A stretch of DNA of 44,352 bases from Roseateles sp. (lineage in GTDB: Bacteria; Pseudomonadota; Gammaproteobacteria; Burkholderiales; Burkholderiaceae), in assembly GCA_019232985.1 (NCBI GenBank), contig JAFAMW010000035.1, positions 1-44,352 on the forward strand. The letters are read 5' to 3'. Position 1 is the stretch's first letter. Every line of letters begins with the position of its first letter. Both the position numbers and the translations under genes were made by a program. The notes beneath the pieces are model-generated. The model did not search any database and was not told the DNA's origin. It worked only from the letters and a program-made list of their open reading frames with translations. Below, piece after piece: positions 1 to 10,685 of this stretch.

Positions 1-2038
1 CCAAGGATTGTTCGAGGCCGTCTGGGTCGTCGACGCGGCCACGCACATCGTCGTGGCGGTCAACCCGGCGGCCGAGGCGCTGCTGGGCCTGCCGGCCGCG
101 CAGGTCGTCGGCGCGTCGGTCGAGAATTTCGTCAGCACGCCCGAGGACGCGATGTTCTGGGCCGAAGCCGGCCAGCCCGGCGCGGCCGCAGAGCTCGATT
201 CCGAAACGCTGATGCGCCACGCCGACGGCCACATGCTCTGGGTGCAGCGCCGCGTGCGCTTCGTGCCGGGCGCGGCCAACGGTGCCGGCCAGTGGGTGAT
301 CGCGATGAGCGACCTGACCCGCCAGCGCCAGGTCGAGGAAGAACGCGAAGCCCTCGTCGCCGAGCTGCGCGCCACGCTCGAATCGACGGCCGACGCGATC
401 CTCGTCACCGACCTCGCCGGCCGCATGCGCTCGTTCAACAAGCGTTTCGTGACGCTGTGGGACCTGCCCGAAGACCTGCTGCTCGAGCGCAACGATGACG
501 CTGTGCAGCTCTGGATGCGCCGCTCGGTGGCCGATGCCGCCTCGTACGCGCAGCGCCTTACGGCCATCCAGGACGCGCCGTTGCTGCAGAGCTCGGACGT
601 CATCACGCTGATCGACGGCCGCGTCATCGAGCGCGTCTCGCTACCGCAATTCAGCCGCGGCCGGCCCGTCGGCCGCGTGTTCTCCTACCGAGACCTCAGC
701 GAGAAGCTTGCCGCGCATCAGCGCATCGAGGAGCTCTCGCACTCCGATCTGCTGACCGGCCTGCCGAACCGCCGCGCGCTCGCCGAGCGCGTCGACTACG
801 CGCAGGCGATGGCGCGCCGCGACGGCCAGTCCTTCGCGCTGCTCAACGTCGACCTCGACCGCTTCAAGCAGATCAACGAGACGCTCGGCCAGAGCTACGG
901 CGACCGCGTGCTGCGCGAGGTCGGCGAGCGCCTGAAGAAGGCCACGCGCGAGGTCGACACGGTCGCGCGCCTCGACGGCGACGCGTTCGGCCTGCTGATC
1001 CACCAGGCCGACGTGCGCGCCGCCGAATCCGCCGCGCAGCGCGTCCAGGAGGCGATGTCGCGGCCGTTCTGCTTCGACACGCTGAGCTTCACGGTGACCT
1101 GCAGCACCGGCATCGCGATGTTCCCGAGCGACGGCAGCAACGCCGACGAGCTGATGGCGAGCGCCGAGCGCGCGATGCACTGGGTCAAGGAAAGCGGCCG
1201 CTCGGCGTTCCACTTCCACCGCCCGCGCAAGGACGTCGACCTGCTGTCGCGCATGCGCCTCGATCACGCGATGCGCCAGGCGCTCGTGAAGAACCAGTTC
1301 CGCCTGCACTACCAGCCGCAGATCGACCTGGCGACGGGCCGCGTGATCGGCGCGGAGGCGCTCTTGCGCTGGCGCGACCCGCTGCGCGGCGAGATCTCGC
1401 CGGCCGAGTTCATCCCGGTCGCCGAGGAGAGCGGCTTCGTCGTCGCGATCGGCGAATGGGTGCTGCAGCAGGCGGTCGAGCAGGCCGCGGCCTGGCTGCG
1501 CCGCGGCACGCCGATCCAGATCGCCGTGAACGTCTCGGCCCTGCAGTTCCAGCAGCCGCATTTCGTCGACACCGTCGCCGACGCGCTGCGCGCGAGCGGC
1601 CTGCCCCCGGCGCTGCTCGAACTCGAGCTGACCGAGTCCGTGTTGCTGCGCGACGCCGACGAGGCGCTCGCGCGCATGCAGGCGCTCGCCGCGCTCGGCG
1701 TGTGCATGTCGATCGACGACTTCGGCACCGGCTACTCGAGCCTCGGCTACCTCAAGCGCTTTCCGATCCAGCGCCTGAAGATCGACCGCAGCTTCATCCA
1801 GGGCCTGCCCGGCGACGCGAGCGACGCGGGCATCGTCAACGCCGTGATCCAGATGGGCCGCGCGCTGCGCCTGCAGGTGATCGCCGAGGGCGTCGAGACC
1901 GACGCCCAGCGCGACTTCCTCGCGCGCCTCGGCTGCGACGAGTACCAGGGTTTTTTGTTCGCCCAGGCGCTCGACCCGCGCAGCTTCGAGGACCGCGTGT
2001 GGCGGCGCCCGCGCGCCGCGCTCGCGCCGACGCTGTAA
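1..2038 (+). CDS. PAS-PAS-GGDEF-EAL cyclic-di-GMP phosphodiesterase (5' end outside window)
   Basis: The reading frame is open from the left edge, so the N-terminus is missing; the TTG at 8 is probably internal. Numbering from that codon, residues ~1-105 and ~115-240 look like two PAS sensor domains, ~245-405 is a GGDEF domain (HSDLLTGLPNRR entry motif) and ~415-665 an EAL domain. The GGDEF signature is degenerate (DGDAF at 323-327), so cyclase activity is doubtful. The EAL domain keeps its hallmarks: EALLRW at 450, ELTES, DDFGTGYSSL, KIDRSF and AEGVET. The expected activity is hydrolysis of c-di-GMP to pGpG, possibly with the GGDEF domain serving as a GTP-sensing module as known for such tandem proteins. 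The family is usually cytoplasmic or membrane-anchored; the missing N-terminus could hold membrane segments. Confidence 0.93.
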   Translation, partial: QGLFEAVWVVDAATHIVVAVNPAAEALLGLPAAQVVGASVENFVSTPEDAMFWAEAGQPGAAAELDSETLMRHADGHMLWVQRRVRFVPGAANGAGQWVIAMSDLTRQRQVEEEREALVAELRATLESTADAILVTDLAGRMRSFNKRFVTLWDLPEDLLLERNDDAVQLWMRRSVADAASYAQRLTAIQDAPLLQSSDVITLIDGRVIERVSLPQFSRGRPVGRVFSYRDLSEKLAAHQRIEELSHSDLLTGLPNRRALAERVDYAQAMARRDGQSFALLNVDLDRFKQINETLGQSYGDRVLREVGERLKKATREVDTVARLDGDAFGLLIHQADVRAAESAAQRVQEAMSRPFCFDTLSFTVTCSTGIAMFPSDGSNADELMASAERAMHWVKESGRSAFHFHRPRKDVDLLSRMRLDHAMRQALVKNQFRLHYQPQIDLATGRVIGAEALLRWRDPLRGEISPAEFIPVAEESGFVVAIGEWVLQQAVEQAAAWLRRGTPIQIAVNVSALQFQQPHFVDTVADALRASGLPPALLELELTESVLLRDADEALARMQALAALGVCMSIDDFGTGYSSLGYLKRFPIQRLKIDRSFIQGLPGDASDAGIVNAVIQMGRALRLQVIAEGVETDAQRDFLARLGCDEYQGFLFAQALDPRSFEDRVWRRPRAALAPTL

Positions 2039-2093
2039 ACACCGGCAAACACTGGCGGGGCGGTTGTGGCGGAACGGTCACAATCGCTCCACC

Positions 2094-2417
2094 ATGTTGT
2101 ACAAGTTCAAATCCAAGGCCGGCGGCGACGTCGTCATGCTCCAGGCCCAGGGCGACCAGGTGCTGCGCGCGGCCGGGCGCGAGCCCGCGCCCAGGGGTAT
2201 CGTCCAGGCCGCCGAACTCGCCGCCGCGATCGCCGCGGTCGAGCGCGCGATCGCGGCCGACGAGGCCGCGTTCGCCCAGGCCGTCGCCGACGCCCGGGCG
2301 GCCGGCGCCGAGCCACCCAAGCGCCTCGGCGTGCAGCTGCGCCAGCGCGCCTGGCCGCTGCTCGAGCTGATGCGGCGCGCCGCGGCCGAGGGCGCCGACC
2401 TGGTCTGGGGCGTCTGA
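2094..2417 (+). CDS. DUF1840 domain-containing protein
   Basis: Encodes 107 aa. The opening MLYKFKSKAGGDVVML, followed by GDQVLR and GREPAPRGI, matches what I recall of the DUF1840 family, small cytoplasmic proteins of unknown function common in Burkholderiales. The middle is an Ala-rich helical stretch and the C-terminus carries LLELMRRAA. The ATG at 2094 is chosen over an in-frame TTG at 2064 because the family begins MLYKFKS. A CACAAT hexamer at 2079-2084 lies 9 nt before the ATG and no Shine-Dalgarno sequence is visible. The stop overlaps the start of the next gene (ATGA), so the two are probably translationally coupled. No function can be assigned. Confidence 0.85.
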   Translation: MLYKFKSKAGGDVVMLQAQGDQVLRAAGREPAPRGIVQAAELAAAIAAVERAIAADEAAFAQAVADARAAGAEPPKRLGVQLRQRAWPLLELMRRAAAEGADLVWGV

Positions 2418-3055
2418 TGAGCACGCGCCTTTTCGTGATCCGCCATGGCGAGACCGACTGGAACCGCGCGGGGCGCATCCAGGGCTTTACCGACATCCCG
2501 CTCAACGCGACGGGCCTCGCCCAGGCCGAACGCGTCGGCGCCGCGCTCGCGGGCGAGCCGCTCGCGGCCATTTACTGCAGCGACCTGCAGCGGGCGCGCC
2601 AGACCGCCGCGGCGATCAGCGTGCGCACCGGCACCCCGCTGATCGAGGACGCGGGGCTGCGCGAGCGCGGCTTCGGCTATTTCGAGGGCCATAGCTGGGA
2701 CGAGATCGCCGCGCGCTGGCCCGAGGCGAGCCAGCGCTGGCGCCAGCGCGAACCTGCGTTCGCGCCCGGCGACGGCGAGTCGCTCGAGGTGTTTTACGCG
2801 CGCTGCGTGGGCGCGCTCGAGCGCATCGCGCGCGCCCACGCGGGGGGCGACGCGACGGTCGCCGTCGTCGCGCATGGCGGCGTGCTCGACTGCTTCTACC
2901 GCGCGGCGACGCGGGTCGCGCTGCAGGCGCCGCGCGCCTGGGCGCTCGGCAACGCGACGCTGAACCGCCTGCTGTGGACCGGCGAGGGCTTCACCCTGGT
3001 CGGCTGGAACGACGACCAGCACCTGCAGCAGGCGAGCCTCGACGAAGCGGCCTGA
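2417..3055 (+). CDS. Histidine phosphatase family protein (phosphoglycerate mutase-like)
   Basis: A 212-aa protein of the histidine phosphatase superfamily. The phospho-acceptor motif RHGET is at residues 9-13 (His10), and the second catalytic histidine lies in AHGG near His153. CSDLQRARQTA is the usual arginine-bearing loop. The closest named relatives are GpmB/CobC-type enzymes. Since no cobalamin genes are nearby, a general phosphatase role on a small phosphorylated metabolite is more likely than true glycolytic mutase activity; this is inference. The start ATG overlaps the DUF1840 stop codon by one base, so the gene sits in an operon with it. Confidence 0.9.
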   Translation: MSTRLFVIRHGETDWNRAGRIQGFTDIPLNATGLAQAERVGAALAGEPLAAIYCSDLQRARQTAAAISVRTGTPLIEDAGLRERGFGYFEGHSWDEIAARWPEASQRWRQREPAFAPGDGESLEVFYARCVGALERIARAHAGGDATVAVVAHGGVLDCFYRAATRVALQAPRAWALGNATLNRLLWTGEGFTLVGWNDDQHLQQASLDEAA

Positions 3056-3083
3056 CGACAAATACAAGAGACCGAGGAGACCC

Positions 3084-4178
3084 ATGCATCCGTCCCAAAT
3101 CATCGTGCTCGCCACGCCGGTGTTCTTCCTGATGATCGCGATCGAGGCCTGGGTCGGCTGGCGGCGCCGGCGCGTGACGATGCGCTTCGCCGACGCGATG
3201 GGCTCGATCGGCGCGGGCATGCTGTCGCAGCTCGTCGGCCTGCTGACCGGGGCGATGACGCTGGGCATCTATGTCGCGTGCTACGAGCATTGGGCGCTGT
3301 GGCGTCTGCCCGACGACAAGGCCTGGGTCTGGGCGGTCGGGCTGATCCTCTACGACTTCCTGTACTACTGGGAGCACCGGCTCGGCCACGAGGTCGCGCT
3401 GTTGTGGGCCGCGCACGCGGTGCACCACCAGAGCGAGGACTACAACCTCTCGACGGCGCTGCGCCAGACCAGCAGCGGCTGGATCGCGGGCTGGATCTTC
3501 TTCGTGCCGATGGCGCTGCTCGGCTTCTCGCCGCTGCTGTTCGTCGTCGTCGGCCTGGTCGACCTGCTCTACCAGTACTGGGTGCACACGCAGCAGATCG
3601 GTAAATTGGGCTGGTTCGACCGCTGGTTCTGCGCGCCGTCGAACCACCGCGTGCACCACGCCGTCAACGAGGTCTACCTCGACCGCAACTACGGCGGCAT
3701 CCTGATCGTCTGGGACCGCCTGTTCGGCAGCTTCCAGGAAGAGCTCGACGAGCAGCCCTGCGTCTACGGCACGCGCGACGCACTGCAGAGCTGGAACCCG
3801 ATCGTCGCGAACTGGCAGGTTTACGCGCGGCTGCTGCGCAAGACCTGGATCGTGCCGGGCCTGCCCAACAAGCTGCGCGTGTGGTTCAAGGCCGCGCACT
3901 GGATGCCGGCCGGCATGGAGCCGCCGAAGGCCGAGTACGACCCCTACGCGCGGCCGCTGTACGCGCCCGAGGTGTCGCGCGGCCGACTGGTCGCCGCGAT
4001 CGCGCTGTTCACGGCGATGCTCGGCGTGGCGACCGTGCTGCTGTGGGACGCCCACCTGATGAGCTTCTGGGCGCAGTTCGCGGGCATGGTCGCCGTCGCC
4101 GCGGGGCTGTCGGGCGTGGCCTGGCTGACCGAGGCGCGCCGCGCGCCGCAGCCGGACGCGCGCGCTGCGACGGCCTGA
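3084..4178 (+). CDS. Sterol desaturase / fatty acid hydroxylase superfamily membrane protein
   Basis: A 364-aa integral membrane di-iron protein. The histidine boxes are HRLGH (98-102), HAVHH (111-115), a lone His168 (YWVHT) and HRVHH (188-192), the pattern that binds two irons in the FA_hydroxylase family. Hydrophobic segments lie around residues 5-22, 40-66, 80-96, 133-165 and, after the catalytic part, 285-300 and 307-328. GAGGAG a few bases before the ATG is a good ribosome binding site. The substrate is unknown; bacterial members hydroxylate or desaturate acyl chains, carotenoids or hopanoid-like lipids. It follows the phosphatase gene by 28 bp and may be cotranscribed with it. Confidence 0.9.
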   Translation: MHPSQIIVLATPVFFLMIAIEAWVGWRRRRVTMRFADAMGSIGAGMLSQLVGLLTGAMTLGIYVACYEHWALWRLPDDKAWVWAVGLILYDFLYYWEHRLGHEVALLWAAHAVHHQSEDYNLSTALRQTSSGWIAGWIFFVPMALLGFSPLLFVVVGLVDLLYQYWVHTQQIGKLGWFDRWFCAPSNHRVHHAVNEVYLDRNYGGILIVWDRLFGSFQEELDEQPCVYGTRDALQSWNPIVANWQVYARLLRKTWIVPGLPNKLRVWFKAAHWMPAGMEPPKAEYDPYARPLYAPEVSRGRLVAAIALFTAMLGVATVLLWDAHLMSFWAQFAGMVAVAAGLSGVAWLTEARRAPQPDARAATA

Positions 4179-4351
4179 GCGCGCCGCCGGCACGGTTGCT
4201 GGCGCGCGACGCTCGGGGCCGGAAGTCCCCGCCGGCTGTCGCCTGAACAGGCCTGACCGCACCCTTGTTGTTCCATTGCAAGCGCCGCGCGCGAGCGCCG
4301 CGCTGTGATGGGGTGCGCCCGGCGTGGGCGCGCCGATGACAGGGGCGAACC

Positions 4352-5317
4352 ATGAAGCGACTCGCGTGGCTGGCGATGGCCGCCGTCCCGGCCGGGGCGC
4401 TCCCGGCGCAGGCCCAGGACGATGTCGAGATCTACGGACGCGTCAACACCAGCGTCGAGAGCCAGCGCAGCGGCGACGCGGGTCGCGTCGTCGTGCTGCA
4501 GAACAACGCGTCGCGCTTCGGCCTGCGCGGGCGCGAGGACCTCGGCGGCGGGCTGCAGGCCGGCTTCAACCTCGAGAGCGGCTTCGATTCGACCAACGGC
4601 GCGCAGACCGCGGCCAGCCTGTTCAACCGGCAGTCAGAGCTCAATCTGCGCGGCGACTTCGGCACCCTGCGCCTCGGCAACTGGATCCCGGATTCCTACT
4701 TCGCGACGGCCGACGACGTGTCCATGCACAACCACGATACGGGCACTTCGGCCGACGCGTTCTACGGCGGGCCGTTTCCACGCACCGACAAGTTCGGCTA
4801 TGTCTCGCCGCTGCTGGCCGGCGTGCAGGTCTGGGCCACGCTGCAGACGGCCAACGCGGCGCCCGGCGACCGGCGCGGCGTCGACCTCGCGGCGCGCTAC
4901 GACCAGGGGCCGCTGCACCTCGGCGCCGGCTACAGCCAGCAGGACCGGCCCGACCCGCTGCGCGCCGGGGCCCTGAGCGACTTCAGCCAGTTCGCGCTGC
5001 GCGGCCGCTACGTGCTGCCCTATCTGGTCTTCGGCGGCTACTACCAGCGCATCGACAACGGCGCGGACGGCCGCCGCAGCGTCTACCGGGCCGCCGCGAT
5101 GGTTCCGGTCGGCGCGCTCGAGTTCCACCTGAACGTCGGCCTCGCGTCGCGCACGGTCACGCTGCCGCGGGCCGTGCAGCACACGCTCGCGTGCAACTAC
5201 AACTTGAGCCCGCGCACCAAGGTCTACGCGTTCTATACGGCCCAAGACGCGCGGCACGTGGTCGACCGCGCCGGCGACTTCAACGCGCTGGCCCTGGGCG
5301 TGCGGCACAACTTCTGA
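4352..5317 (+). CDS. Gram-negative porin (Burkholderia-type general diffusion porin)
   Basis: Encodes 321 aa with a signal peptide (MKR, hydrophobic core, predicted cleavage after LPAQA at residue 21). The mature start contains VEIYGRVN, and NNASRFGLRGREDLGGG and FNLESGF are hallmarks of betaproteobacterial trimeric porins. The chain alternates polar and hydrophobic residues as beta strands and ends in Phe (VRHNF), the BAM recognition signal. It is slightly shorter than typical family members (~340-380 aa). AGGGG precedes the ATG by about 8 nt. The 173-bp upstream gap (4179-4351) holds no gene I can support and no clear terminator. The role is outer-membrane diffusion of small anions or nutrients. 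Confidence 0.93.
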   Translation: MKRLAWLAMAAVPAGALPAQAQDDVEIYGRVNTSVESQRSGDAGRVVVLQNNASRFGLRGREDLGGGLQAGFNLESGFDSTNGAQTAASLFNRQSELNLRGDFGTLRLGNWIPDSYFATADDVSMHNHDTGTSADAFYGGPFPRTDKFGYVSPLLAGVQVWATLQTANAAPGDRRGVDLAARYDQGPLHLGAGYSQQDRPDPLRAGALSDFSQFALRGRYVLPYLVFGGYYQRIDNGADGRRSVYRAAAMVPVGALEFHLNVGLASRTVTLPRAVQHTLACNYNLSPRTKVYAFYTAQDARHVVDRAGDFNALALGVRHNF

Positions 5318-5339
5318 GCCGCGCCGGCGACGCGCCCGG

Positions 5340-6392
<1,053 letters not shown>

Positions 6393-6403
6393 GGCCGGCC
6401 AGC

Positions 6404-6976
6404 TCAGGACAGTTTCTTCAGCGCGAGCTTGATGCCCTCGCTGACGCCGACGTCGGGCGGCAGCGCCTTGAGCGCGGCGCCGGCCTCCTTCTCGGAATAG
6501 CCGAGCGCGACGAGGGCCTGGACGATGTCGCCGTGCGCGGCGCCGCCCGCGGCCTGGGCCGGCGCGGCGAGGTCGGGCGCGAAGCGGCCCTTGAGCTCGA
6601 GCAGCAGGCGCTCGGCCGTCTTCTTGCCGATGCCGGGCACCTTGACGAGCCGCGCCGCGTCCTGCGCCGACACGGCCTGGGCGAGCTCGGCGACCGACAG
6701 GCCCGACAGCAGCGCGAGCGCCATCTTCGGGCCGACGCCCGAGATCTTGATCAGCTCGCGGAAGGTCTGGCGCTCCTCGTGCGTGAGGAAGCCGAACAGC
6801 ACGTGCGCGTCCTCGCGGATCGACAGGTGCGTGAGCAGCGTCAGGCGCTCGCCGAGGCCCGGCAGGTTGAAGAAGGTGCTCATCGGCACGTCGACCTCGT
6901 AGCCGACGCCGCCGACGTCGACGAGGATCTGCGGGGGCGTCTTGGCCGCGAGTGTGCCGGTGAGTCGTCCGATCAT
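6404..6976 (-). CDS. ruvA: Holliday junction DNA helicase subunit RuvA
   Basis: A 190-aa protein starting MIGRLTGTL, the conserved RuvA N-terminal OB fold. Two helix-hairpin-helix motifs are visible ([13 protein letters not shown] and [18 protein letters not shown]). The C-terminal domain III that contacts RuvB is present ([12 protein letters not shown]). RuvA tetramers hold the four-way junction and load RuvB. No Shine-Dalgarno sequence is visible; a GATAAT hexamer (minus strand, 6983-6988) lies exactly 6 nt upstream of the ATG, which predicts a leaderless transcript. Confidence 0.98.
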   Translation of the reverse strand: MIGRLTGTLAAKTPPQILVDVGGVGYEVDVPMSTFFNLPGLGERLTLLTHLSIREDAHVLFGFLTHEERQTFRELIKISGVGPKMALALLSGLSVAELAQAVSAQDAARLVKVPGIGKKTAERLLLELKGRFAPDLAAPAQAAGGAAHGDIVQALVALGYSEKEAGAALKALPPDVGVSEGIKLALKKLS

Positions 6977-6982
6977 CGGGCC

Positions 6983-6988
6983 ATTATC
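6983..6988 (-). promoter_or_regulatory. -10 element of ruvAB (predicted leaderless start)
   Basis: The minus strand reads GATAAT, then 6 nt, then the ruvA ATG. With transcription usually starting 6-7 nt after the -10 hexamer, the first transcribed base would be at or next to the A of the start codon. No convincing -35 is present. The same arrangement recurs at several other genes in the window. Confidence 0.45.
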
Positions 6989-7016
6989 GGGCCCGACGAC
7001 GGCCTCGCTCGCGGGC

Positions 7017-7670
7017 TCAGTTGCGGCCGAACAGGCCGAGGCGCTGCGCCTCGAGCGCGGCCTCGGCGCGCGAGCTCACGTTGAGCTTGCGGTAGATCTG
7101 CTTGACGTAGTCGGCGATGGTGTGGCGGCTCAGGCCCAGCTGCACGCCGATCTCGGGCAGCGTGAAGCCTTTCGCGACGCGCAGCAGCACCTCGGTCTCG
7201 CGATCGGTCAGCGACACCTCGTGGAGCAGGGCGGCCTGGTTCGGGCGCTGCTGCGAGGTGAAGTAGGCGATGACCTTGCGCGCGATCGACGGCGACAGCG
7301 GCGGCTCGCCCTGGCTGATGCGCTGCAGCTGCTCGACGAGCAGCTCGCGCGACTGTTCCTTGAGCAGGTAGCCGAACGCGCCGGCCTGCAGGGCCGGGAA
7401 GATGTGCTCGTCGTCGTCGTGGATGGTCACGATCACCGACTGCACCTCGGGCTGCTTCTCGCGCAGCGCGCTGACGACGTCGACGCCGGAGCCGTCGGGC
7501 AGGCCGAGGTCGAGCAGCGCGAGCGTGAAGCGCTGGCTGCCGACCTGGGCGATCGCGTCGGCGACGCGCGAGCATTCGGTGATCTGCGCGTTCGCGAAGA
7601 CCTGCTTGATCAGCACCTTCAGCCAGGCGCGGATCTCGGGGATGTCTTCGAGCAGCAGGATGTTGTTCAT
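7017..7670 (-). CDS. NarL/LuxR-type response regulator
   Basis: A 217-aa regulator starting MNNILLLED. The receiver domain has acidic residues Glu8-Asp9, phospho-acceptor Asp54 (LLDLGLPDG), Thr82 and Lys104. A LuxR-type helix-turn-helix follows at ~150-210 ([16 protein letters not shown], then [16 protein letters not shown]). The start at 7670 is preferred because GAGGGA lies about 8 nt upstream; a longer ORF to 7775 would add 35 residues without domain similarity. It follows the histidine kinase after a 109-bp gap that contains a perfect 8-bp inverted repeat. It is presumably phosphorylated by that kinase. Target genes are unknown. Confidence 0.92.
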   Translation of the reverse strand: MNNILLLEDIPEIRAWLKVLIKQVFANAQITECSRVADAIAQVGSQRFTLALLDLGLPDGSGVDVVSALREKQPEVQSVIVTIHDDDEHIFPALQAGAFGYLLKEQSRELLVEQLQRISQGEPPLSPSIARKVIAYFTSQQRPNQAALLHEVSLTDRETEVLLRVAKGFTLPEIGVQLGLSRHTIADYVKQIYRKLNVSSRAEAALEAQRLGLFGRN

Positions 7671-7700
7671 GGATAAGTCCCTCGGAATATTGTTATGGAG

Positions 7701-7721
7701 GACGATGCTCCGTGCATCGTC
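7701..7721. repeat. Perfect 8-bp inverted repeat between sensor kinase and response regulator
   Basis: GACGATGC, a 5-nt spacer, then GCATCGTC, located 31-51 bp upstream of the response-regulator start within the 109-bp gap. No T-run follows on the minus strand, so it is not a classical terminator. It could be an RNA hairpin that trims expression between the two genes, or a dimeric operator for autoregulation. Confidence 0.5.
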
Positions 7722-7779
7722 GAAATTAGCGGCAATCGCGGCGCTTGCCAAGCCGACGCGGGCGCCCGCCGACACCTGT

Positions 7780-9087
7780 TCAGAGCGGAATCGTGAGACG
7801 GATCACGGTTCCCCAGCCGGGACCCGACTCGACCAGGCACTGGCCCTGCATCTGCTTGGCGCGCGACTTCATGCTCGCCATGCCGTGGCCGCGGTCGAGC
7901 CGGCCCTCCTGCTCGGTCGAGATGCCCTGGCCGTCGTCCTGGATCACGACGAGGAAGTCGCCCTCGTGCACGGCGCAGCTGACCGTGCAATGGGTTGCGC
8001 CGCTGTGCTTGATGATGTTGGAGACGGCTTCGCGCAAGATCCGCGTCGTCTGCACGTAGGAGCGCGCCTGCAACGTGTGGATGATGTCCTCGGCCGGGCT
8101 CTTCCACTCGGCCATGATGTTCGCCTGGCCGAGCCGCGAGACGACCTCGGCGCGCCAGTCGCCGAGCGCGTCGAGCAGCTGCACGGGCTTGCCGGTGAGG
8201 CCGCGCACCGACAGGCGCATCTCCTCGAGCGCCTCGCGCGCGAGCGTCGAGATGCGGTCCGACTCGCTCGTGTGCACGATCGTCAGCAGCTTGGCGCCGA
8301 GGTCGTCGTGCAGGTCGGCCGCGATGCGCTTGCGCTCGCGTTCGGTGACCTGCTCAATGCGCGTCTCGGCCTCGCCGACGAACTTGCGCTCGGCCTCGGC
8401 GAGGCGGTCCTGCATGAGCCGGTCGAGCTCGACCAGGTGGCGCTCGGCCGCGAGCCGCGCGCGTCCGCCCGTGACGAGCAGCGCGAGCGCGAGCGCGAGC
8501 AGGAACAGCGGCCAGGCGAGCCCGGCCGCGCCCGGGTGCGGCAGCCACGGCGCGAGCGCGTCGAGCAGCACCGCGACGGCGCCGAAGCCGAGCAGCCAGG
8601 TCGCGCCGCGGCTCTCGAGCTCCTCGGCCGGGTCGGCGATCGCGTGGGCGTGCAGGCGCTCGCGGCGCAGGCGCCGGTGCGTCCAGAACAGCGCCAGCCA
8701 TTCGAGCGCGAGCAGGCCCGTCGCGCCGTGCGCGACCGGCCCCGCCGCCTCGCCGCCGAGCGCGACGGCGCCCGGCAGCAGCAGGCATTGCGCGATCAGC
8801 AGGCCGTCGAGCGCCGAGTGCGCGCCGTCGACCTCGCGCAGCAGGTATTGCGCGCCGCACAGCAGCGCGAGCGCCTCGAACAAGGCGTGCGGCCAGCCGG
8901 GCACCATGCTGCCCTGCTCGAGCACCCAGGCGACGAGCAGGCCGGCGAGGAACCAGGCGTGGCGTTCGCGCCGGTGCAGGCGCGCGGTCACGGCGGCGGC
9001 CACCGCCATGATCAGCAGCATGGCGGCGAGCCAGCCGTGCACGCGCCCGGCCAGCGCCGCCAGGTCGATTGCGGGGGCATCGTTCAT
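7780..9087 (-). CDS. Membrane sensor histidine kinase (HisKA_3 / NarX-like)
   Basis: A 435-aa protein. Residues ~20-206 contain about six hydrophobic membrane segments with short loops, an intramembrane-sensing type of input. A coiled linker (~215-250) leads to the HisKA_3 dimerization domain, with phospho-acceptor His260 in [11 protein letters not shown]. The HATPase_c domain has the N box ([11 protein letters not shown], Asn357), the G1 box (QDDGQGI) and RGHGMASM. The downstream NarL-type regulator is its likely partner. The ATG at 9087 is supported by domain extent and by CACAAT 8 nt upstream; the frame is open much further but overlaps the divergent phoH. Confidence 0.9.
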   Translation of the reverse strand: MNDAPAIDLAALAGRVHGWLAAMLLIMAVAAAVTARLHRRERHAWFLAGLLVAWVLEQGSMVPGWPHALFEALALLCGAQYLLREVDGAHSALDGLLIAQCLLLPGAVALGGEAAGPVAHGATGLLALEWLALFWTHRRLRRERLHAHAIADPAEELESRGATWLLGFGAVAVLLDALAPWLPHPGAAGLAWPLFLLALALALLVTGGRARLAAERHLVELDRLMQDRLAEAERKFVGEAETRIEQVTERERKRIAADLHDDLGAKLLTIVHTSESDRISTLAREALEEMRLSVRGLTGKPVQLLDALGDWRAEVVSRLGQANIMAEWKSPAEDIIHTLQARSYVQTTRILREAVSNIIKHSGATHCTVSCAVHEGDFLVVIQDDGQGISTEQEGRLDRGHGMASMKSRAKQMQGQCLVESGPGWGTVIRLTIPL

Positions 9088-9144
9088 GGCCGCGGATTGT
9101 GTCAGGCGACAATCGCGGCCACTGCCAACAATTTCGCCCTTTTC

Positions 9145-10242
9145 GTGATCCTCAAGCACGCCCTGCTGCCTCCCGACAACAAGCGGCTCGCCCACCTGTG
9201 CGGCAGCCTCGACGAGCACCTGCGCACGATCGAGCAAGGCCTCGGCGTCAGGCTGTCGCGCCGCCAGGAGCTGTTCCGCATCGAAGGCCCGAAGGCCGCG
9301 GCCGAGCGCGCCCAGGCCCTGCTCGACACGCTCTACGAGCGCGCGCGCCGCGCGATCGCGCCCGAGCAGCTGCAGCTCGCCGTGACCGAGGCGGCCGGCG
9401 AGCTCGCCGCGAGCGCGCGGCCGCGCCGCGCCGCCGCGAACGGGGCGGCCGACGACGCCGCGCCCGGCGCGGAAGGCGCTGCGGCGGCCGCCGGTGCGCC
9501 GATCGTGCTGCGCACGCGCCGCGCCGACCTCGCCGGGCGCACGCCACGCCAGCACGAGTACCTGCGCCAGATGCTCGGCCACGACATCACCTTCGGCCTC
9601 GGCCCGGCCGGCACCGGCAAGACCTTTCTCGCCGTGGCCTGCGCGGTCGACGCGCTCGAGCGCTCGGCGGTCCAGCGCATCATCCTCACGCGCCCGGCCG
9701 TCGAGGCCGGCGAGCGCCTCGGCTTCCTGCCCGGCGACCTCACGCAGAAGGTCGACCCCTATCTGCGCCCGCTCTACGACGCGCTCTACGACCTGATGGG
9801 CTTCGACCGCGTCGCCAAGGCCTTCGAGAAGGGCCTGCTCGAGGTCGCGCCGCTCGCGTTCATGCGCGGGCGCACGCTCAACCACGCGTTCGTGATCCTC
9901 GACGAGGCGCAGAACACGACGCCCGAGCAGATGAAGATGTTCCTCACGCGCATCGGCTTCGGCAGCCGCTGCGTCGTGACCGGCGACCCGAGCCAGGTCG
10001 ACCTGCCGCGCGGCGTCACGAGCGGCCTCGGCGACGCCGAGCGCGTGCTCGCGCGCGTGCGCGGCGTCGCGATGACGCGCTTCACGAGCGCCGACGTCGT
10101 GCGCCATCCGCTCGTCGCGCGCATCGTCGAGGCCTACGAGCGCGACGCCAAGCGCGAGGCGCGGGTAGAGGCGAAGACCGAGACCCATGGCGACGCGAGG
10201 CGCGCGCACCGCGCCGGACGTGCCGCCGGAGGCCTCGCATGA
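9145..10242 (+). CDS. PhoH family ATPase (PhoH-like, YbeZ type)
   Basis: Encodes 365 aa. It has an N-terminal KH-like region ([16 protein letters not shown]), an Ala/Pro-rich linker (~85-118) and the PhoH ATPase core with Walker A GPAGTGKT at 153-160 and Walker [10 protein letters not shown] (Asp253-Glu254). The GTG at 9145 is chosen because the family begins (M/V)ILKH...PPDN; no upstream ATG is in frame. YbeZ-type proteins act with the RNase YbeY in rRNA maturation and ribosome quality control, and ybeY follows with an ATGA overlap. miaB, often upstream in relatives, is absent; a divergent kinase gene takes its place. The gene ends in a basic, Arg/Ala-rich tail. Confidence 0.93.
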   Translation: MILKHALLPPDNKRLAHLCGSLDEHLRTIEQGLGVRLSRRQELFRIEGPKAAAERAQALLDTLYERARRAIAPEQLQLAVTEAAGELAASARPRRAAANGAADDAAPGAEGAAAAAGAPIVLRTRRADLAGRTPRQHEYLRQMLGHDITFGLGPAGTGKTFLAVACAVDALERSAVQRIILTRPAVEAGERLGFLPGDLTQKVDPYLRPLYDALYDLMGFDRVAKAFEKGLLEVAPLAFMRGRTLNHAFVILDEAQNTTPEQMKMFLTRIGFGSRCVVTGDPSQVDLPRGVTSGLGDAERVLARVRGVAMTRFTSADVVRHPLVARIVEAYERDAKREARVEAKTETHGDARRAHRAGRAAGGLA

Positions 10243-10685
10243 GCGCCAAACCCAGGCTGAGCCTGTCGCTGCAGTTCGCCGACCCGCGCCACAAGGCGCT
10301 GCTGCCGCGCCATAGCGTCGCGCGCTGGGTCCGCGCCGCGCTCGAGTTGCCCGGCGAGATCGCCGTGCGCATCGTCGACGCCGAGGAGGGCCGCGCGCTG
10401 AACCGCGAGTTCCGTGCGAAGGACTACGCGACCAACGTGCTGACCTTCGACTACGCGCACGAGCCGGTCGTCGCGGCCGACCTCGTGATCTGCGCCGAGG
10501 TCGTCGAGCGCGAGGCGCGCGAGCAGGGCCTCGACGTCGCCGCCCATTACGCCCATCTGCTCGTCCACGGCACCCTGCACGCGCAGGGCTACGACCACGA
10601 GGACGACGACGAAGCCGCGTGCATGGAGGCACGCGAGACCGCGCTGATGCTCGAGCTCGGCTTCGCCGATCCCTACAACTGCTGA
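10239..10685 (+). CDS. ybeY: Endoribonuclease YbeY (rRNA maturation factor)
   Basis: A 148-aa metallo-endoribonuclease. The zinc-binding signature [11 protein letters not shown] gives His110, His114 and His120. [14 protein letters not shown] is the second conserved block. YbeY takes part in 16S rRNA 3'-end maturation and ribosome quality control in the cytoplasm. The start overlaps the phoH-like stop (ATGA). The 132-bp gap downstream contains a 14-bp perfect palindrome at 10702-10715 without a T-run, and no further gene. Confidence 0.97.
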   Translation: MSAKPRLSLSLQFADPRHKALLPRHSVARWVRAALELPGEIAVRIVDAEEGRALNREFRAKDYATNVLTFDYAHEPVVAADLVICAEVVEREAREQGLDVAAHYAHLLVHGTLHAQGYDHEDDDEAACMEARETALMLELGFADPYNC

